Source of the DNA: Streptomyces speibonae
Lineage (GTDB): Bacteria; Actinomycetota; Actinomycetes; Streptomycetales; Streptomycetaceae
Reading direction: 5' to 3'
DNA: 9,301 bases
Assembly: GCA_000715605.1 (NCBI GenBank)
Contig: KL568543.1
Coordinates: forward strand, 185,328-194,628
Both the position numbers and the translations under genes were made by a program. Position 1 is the first letter of the stretch. Every line of letters starts with the position of its first letter. A model generated the notes under the pieces. That model searched no databases, was not told the DNA's origin, and saw only the letters and a program-made list of their open reading frames with translations. Shown here in pieces: positions 6,639-9,301 of this stretch.

Positions 6639-7412
6639 TCACAGCCTCCTGGTGGCCAGGGTCAGCCGGTCGCGGGCGTCGAACAGGGCGTCCTTGACCA
6701 TCTGCTCGTGTGCCGGGGTGAGCCGGGCGACCGGCACCGAGCAGCTGATCGCGTCCCGCGCGGGCGTGCGGTACGGGATCGCCACACCGAAGCAGCGCAG
6801 CCCCAGCGTGTTCTCCTCGCGGTCCACGGCGAAGCCCTGCTCCCGCACCAGGTGCAGCTCCTCGATGAGCTTCTCCCGGTCGGTGATGGTGTGCTCGGTC
6901 AGGGCGGGCAGCGTCTCCGGCAGCATCTTGCGCACCTGCTCGTCGGAGTACGTGCTCAGCAGCGCCTTGCCGAGCGAGGTCGAGTGGGCGGGCAGCCGGC
7001 GGCCGACCCGGGTGAACGGGCGCAGGTAGTGCTGCGACTGGCGGGTGGCCAGATAGACCACGTTGGTGCCGTCGAGCCGGGCGAGGTGGATGGTCTCGGT
7101 GGTGTCGTCCGACAGCCGGTCCAGCGTGGGCCGGGCCGCCGCGACGACCTCGTCGCCGTCGATGTACGACGTGCCCACCAGCAGCGCCCGGACGCCGATG
7201 CCGTACCGCGTGCCCGTCGCGTCCGTCTCCACCCAGCCGAGCTCCACGAGCGTGCGCAGCAGCATGTACAGGCTCGACTTGGGATAGCCGACGGCCTCCT
7301 GGACCGCCGCCAGGGAATGCATACCGGGGCGCCCGGCGAAGTATTCGAGCAGTTCAACGGTCCGCACCGCGGACTTGACCTGCGCCCCGCCGCCTGTCTC
7401 GCCAGCCGACAT
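6639..7412 (-). CDS. IclR-family transcriptional regulator
   Basis: 257 residues, standard IclR length. Residues about 11-75 are the winged helix-turn-helix (KSAVRTVELLEYFA as first helix, PKSSLYMLLRTLVELGW as recognition-helix region). About 80-250 are the IclR effector domain, with the family's HSTSLGKALL (143-152), EQGFAVDREENTLGLRCFGVAIP (191-213) and an AISCSVPVARL strand (221-231). It would bind a small acid and control nearby promoters. It is divergent from the semialdehyde dehydrogenase gene, sharing a 141-bp gap full of inverted repeats, so autoregulation plus control of that gene is the likely arrangement; control of the pentonate dehydratase operon 5 kb away is possible. The ATG at 7412 is preferred for family length and an AAGGG/GAAGGGG purine tract upstream. 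An in-frame ATG at 7466 would add 18 residues but has no ribosome binding site. The effector could be a sugar acid or keto-deoxy acid (inference). Confidence 0.93.
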   Translation of the reverse strand: MSAGETGGGAQVKSAVRTVELLEYFAGRPGMHSLAAVQEAVGYPKSSLYMLLRTLVELGWVETDATGTRYGIGVRALLVGTSYIDGDEVVAAARPTLDRLSDDTTETIHLARLDGTNVVYLATRQSQHYLRPFTRVGRRLPAHSTSLGKALLSTYSDEQVRKMLPETLPALTEHTITDREKLIEELHLVREQGFAVDREENTLGLRCFGVAIPYRTPARDAISCSVPVARLTPAHEQMVKDALFDARDRLTLATRRL

Positions 7413-7553
7413 CGCCCTTGACCCCTTCGTTCGCCGGGAAATAGTCTCCACTGCAGGTTCATCCATGGAGACGGTGTTCAGTATATCGAACACCTTGATG
7501 GATGACGTACATACTGCGGCATTGCATGCGGCAATCAAGTGGAGGGACCCGCG
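7413..7553. promoter_or_regulatory. Divergent promoter region with stacked inverted repeats (candidate IclR operators)
   Basis: Several exact dyads lie here. GTCTCCA (7444-7450) pairs with TGGAGAC (7466-7472). GGTGTTC (7473-7479) pairs with GAACACC (7488-7494) around AGTATATC. TCATCCAT (7459-7466) pairs with ATGGATGA (7498-7505), centred within 1.5 bases of the previous dyad. ATTGC (7521-7525) pairs with GCAAT (7531-7535). TGCGGCA is directly repeated at 7515-7521 and 7527-7533. On the minus strand the central dyad contains TATACT (7480-7485), a good -10 for iclR, so occupancy would block that promoter. Operator assignment is inference from position and symmetry. Confidence 0.6.
7541..7546 (+). 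promoter_or_regulatory. Ribosome binding site GGAGGG fixing the dehydrogenase start
   Basis: GGAGGG lies seven bases before GTG at 7554. The in-frame GTG at 7539 overlaps this site, so it cannot be the start served by it. Confidence 0.75.
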
Positions 7554-9083
7554 GTGGCAGCAGCACCAGTCTGGAGTGTCGACCCCCGAACCGGGAAGCA
7601 GCGTGAACAGGTTGCGGTGGAGGCCACAGCCCAGGAGGTCGATGCCGCCGTCCGCGCCGCGCACGACGCGCGCGGCGCGCTGACGGACCGCACCGTCCGG
7701 GCGGCCTTCCTGCGCACCGCCGCCGACGAGCTCGAGGCCGCCCGGGACCAGCTCGTCGAGGCCGCCGACGCGGAGACCGCGCTCGGCCCGGCCCGGCTCA
7801 CCGGCGAGCTCGCCCGCACCTGCTACCAGCTGCGGGCCTTCGCCGGCATCGTCGACGAGGGCGCCTTCCTCGACGTCGTCATCAACCACCCCGACGACAC
7901 CGCGACCCCGCCCATTCCGGACCTGCGCCGCTACAAGATCCCGCTGGGCGTCGTCGCCGTCTACTCCGCGTCCAACTTCCCCTTCGCCTTCTCCGTGGCC
8001 GGCGGCGACACCGCGAGCGCGCTCGCGGCCGGCTGCCCGGTCGTCGTCAAGGCCCACCCCGACCACCCCGCCCTGTCCGAGCTGGTCGCCAAGGTGCTGC
8101 GCCGGGCCGCCGCCCGGCACGGCATCCCCGACGGCGTGCTCGGCCTCGTGCACGGCTTCGACGCCGGCCTGGAGCTGATCCGGCACCCGCTGGTCGCGGC
8201 GGCCGGTTTCACCGGCTCGGTCCGCGGGGGCCGCGCCCTCTTCGACGCGGCCGCCGCCCGGCCCGTCCCGATCCCCTTCCACGGTGAGCTGGGCTCCCTG
8301 AACCCGGTCGTCGTCACCGAGGCTGCCGCCGCCGAGCGCGGCGAGGCGATCGGTGCCGGTCTCGCCGGTTCGATGACGCTGGGCGTCGGCCAGTTCTGCG
8401 TAAAGCCCGGCCTCGTCCTCGCCCCCGCGGGCCCGGCCGGTGACGCGCTGCTGAAGTCCCTGACCGACGCCGTCAGCGACACCGACGCGGGCGTCCTGCT
8501 CGACCACCGCATGCGCGACAACTTCGTCGCCGGCGTCGCCGAGCGCGCCCAGTTGCCCGACGTCGACTCCCCGGTGACCCCGGGCGCCGGCGGCGAGCAC
8601 ACCGTCAGCGCGGGCTTCCTCACCGTCCCGGCGAGCCGGCTGGCCCGGGAGGGCGAGCACGACCTGCTCCTGGAGGAGTGCTTCGGGCCGGTCACCGTGG
8701 TGGCCCGCTACGCGGACGACGGCGAGGTGCGGGAGGTGCTGTCGCGGCTGCCGGGCAACCTCACGGCGACCGTGCAGCTCTCCGCCGAGGAGGCGGCGGG
8801 GCAGGGCCGCGGGGCGGAACTGGTGCGGGAGCTGACCCCGCTGGCCGGGCGGGTCCTGGTCAACGGCTGGCCCACGGGCGTCGCGGTCGCCCCGGCCCAG
8901 CACCACGGCGGCCCCTACCCGGCGACCACCTCCACCTCCACGTCGGTGGGCGGCACCGCCATCGAGCGGTGGCTGCGGCCGGTCGTCTACCAGGGAACGC
9001 CCGAGGCCCTGCTGCCCGAGGAACTGCGCGACGACAACCCGCTGGGCCTGCCCCGCCGGTTCAACGGCCGGCTGGAGCGCTGA
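7554..9083 (+). CDS. Aldehyde dehydrogenase, alpha-ketoglutarate-semialdehyde (2,5-dioxovalerate) dehydrogenase-like
   Basis: 509 residues, full length for the family. It would oxidise alpha-ketoglutarate semialdehyde to alpha-ketoglutarate with NAD(P)+, the last step of non-phosphorylative pentose or glucarate/galactarate breakdown. ALDH catalytic residues are in place: N141 in YSASNFPFAFS, K166 in VVVKAHPDHP, FTGS at 219-222, general base E245 in FHGELGSLNP and nucleophile C282 in GQFCVKPG. The combinations SNFPFAFSVAGGDTASALAAGCPVV, HGELGSLNP and FCxKPG are typical of the KGSADH subgroup rather than general ALDHs. Neighbours support this: a divergent IclR regulator with operator-like repeats, and an IlvD/Edd dehydratase with a DHDPS-type lyase on the same strand 5.5 kb upstream. 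The gene ends 6 bases before the stop of a convergent regulator, with no terminator between. Hydroxyproline or glucarate catabolism would use the same enzyme, so the parent sugar is uncertain. Confidence 0.92.
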   Translation: MAAAPVWSVDPRTGKQREQVAVEATAQEVDAAVRAAHDARGALTDRTVRAAFLRTAADELEAARDQLVEAADAETALGPARLTGELARTCYQLRAFAGIVDEGAFLDVVINHPDDTATPPIPDLRRYKIPLGVVAVYSASNFPFAFSVAGGDTASALAAGCPVVVKAHPDHPALSELVAKVLRRAAARHGIPDGVLGLVHGFDAGLELIRHPLVAAAGFTGSVRGGRALFDAAAARPVPIPFHGELGSLNPVVVTEAAAAERGEAIGAGLAGSMTLGVGQFCVKPGLVLAPAGPAGDALLKSLTDAVSDTDAGVLLDHRMRDNFVAGVAERAQLPDVDSPVTPGAGGEHTVSAGFLTVPASRLAREGEHDLLLEECFGPVTVVARYADDGEVREVLSRLPGNLTATVQLSAEEAAGQGRGAELVRELTPLAGRVLVNGWPTGVAVAPAQHHGGPYPATTSTSTSVGGTAIERWLRPVVYQGTPEALLPEELRDDNPLGLPRRFNGRLER

Positions 9084-9089
9084 GCCCGC

Positions 9090-9281
9090 TCAGCCCGCGC
9101 TCGGCTCCAGGCCCGCGTCCCGGGCCAGGAGCGCCGCCTGCACCCTGTTCTCGCAGTCGAGCTTGGTCAGGATCCGGCTGACGTACGTCTTCACCGTGGC
9201 CTCGCTCATGTGCAGGCGGGCACCGGCGTCCGCGTTGGACAGACCCTCGCCGAGCAGGGCCAGCACCTCGCGTTCGCGTGC
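9090..9281 (-). CDS. NarL/LuxR-type response regulator, C-terminal DNA-binding domain (cut by contig end)
   Basis: 63 genomic residues survive, all of them the LuxR-type helix-turn-helix: AREREVLALLGEGLSNADAG (1-20), then ARLHMSEATVKTYVSRILTKL (21-41, turn and recognition helix), then a short tail ending DAGLEPSAG. The pattern E-R-E-V-L...G.S...A..L..S..TVKTYV...L.KL is diagnostic. The match to NarL/FixJ two-component regulators is closest, so a receiver domain was probably lost at the contig end; the partner kinase is not visible. The gene has no real start here: the frame can be extended through GTG to give MYKRQ, but those codons are sequencing adapter. It is convergent with the aldehyde dehydrogenase, six bases between stops, so their ends may interfere in transcription. 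Confidence 0.9.
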   Translation of the reverse strand, partial: AREREVLALLGEGLSNADAGARLHMSEATVKTYVSRILTKLDCENRVQAALLARDAGLEPSAG

Positions 9282-9301
9282 CTGTCTCTTATACACATCT
9301 C
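9282..9301. other. Residual Nextera/Tn5 mosaic-end adapter at contig end
   Basis: CTGTCTCTTATACACATCT at 9282-9300 is the exact reverse complement of the 19-base Tn5 mosaic end used in transposase library kits, and the following C continues the known adapter. Its AT-rich composition breaks abruptly from the surrounding high-GC DNA. It is a library artefact, not a genomic transposon end; no transposase or target duplication is present. Confidence 0.96.

Noticed and set aside
3882..7421. Plus-strand open frame of more than 1,100 codons antisense to the PBP, CHRD, GNAT and IclR genes
   Set aside because: Its product is an Arg/Gly/Val-rich low-complexity string with no domain, and it mirrors four well-supported minus-strand genes. 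Long antisense frames are expected at this GC content.
7413..8906. Open frame extending IclR upstream across the dehydrogenase gene
   Set aside because: The added sequence is antisense to the dehydrogenase, lacks any domain, and the IclR family length is met by the start at 7412.
9282..9301. Genuine Tn5/IS50 end
   Set aside because: Only the synthetic 19-base mosaic end plus adapter continuation is present at the extreme contig end, with no transposase or target-site duplication.

Overview
The window is high-GC actinobacterial chromosome, most likely Streptomyces or a close relative. Codon third positions are almost all G or C, GTG starts are used, ribosome binding sites are AGGAGG/GGAGGG-like, and gene content is typical of that group (short PbpA-type transpeptidase, CHRD lipoprotein, IclR, NarL/LuxR regulator). 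The last 20 bases are not genomic. They match the Tn5/Nextera transposase mosaic end used in library preparation, so position 9301 is a contig end and the rightmost gene is cut there.

Layout. Positions 1-2045 (+) hold the tail of a dihydrodipicolinate-synthase-superfamily lyase, overlapped by 4 bases (ATGA) by an IlvD/Edd-family sugar-acid dehydratase closest to L-arabinonate dehydratase. After 125 bases comes an AzgA-type NCS2 purine permease (2171-3622, +). A 12-bp-stem hairpin at 3631-3666 separates it from a convergent block on the minus strand: a short class B penicillin-binding protein (3696-5153), a CHRD-domain lipoprotein (5301-5954), a GNAT acetyltransferase (6162-6635) and an IclR regulator (6639-7412). 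GNAT and IclR are tightly coupled, with the GNAT ribosome binding site inside the last IclR codons. Divergent from IclR is an aldehyde dehydrogenase resembling alpha-ketoglutarate-semialdehyde dehydrogenase (7554-9083, +). A NarL/LuxR-type response-regulator tail (9090-9281, -) lies 6 bases beyond it.

How the genes may fit together. The lyase, the IlvD/Edd dehydratase and the semialdehyde dehydrogenase have the right families for the last three steps of a Weimberg-type (non-phosphorylative) pentonate pathway: pentonate to 2-keto-3-deoxypentonate to alpha-ketoglutarate semialdehyde to alpha-ketoglutarate. They sit in two groups about 5.5 kb apart, with cell-wall, purine-transport and acetyltransferase genes between. 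The IclR next to the dehydrogenase is the natural candidate regulator, and the 141-bp divergent gap is dense in inverted repeats. Oxidation of the free sugar and lactone hydrolysis are not encoded here, and the exact substrate cannot be fixed from sequence.

I see no tRNA, rRNA, CRISPR array, insertion sequence, phage gene or plainly novel multi-gene system. No gap exceeds 300 bases. The points most worth a second look are the adapter at the right end, the split pathway, and the repeat-rich intergenic regions at 7413-7553 and 5955-6161.
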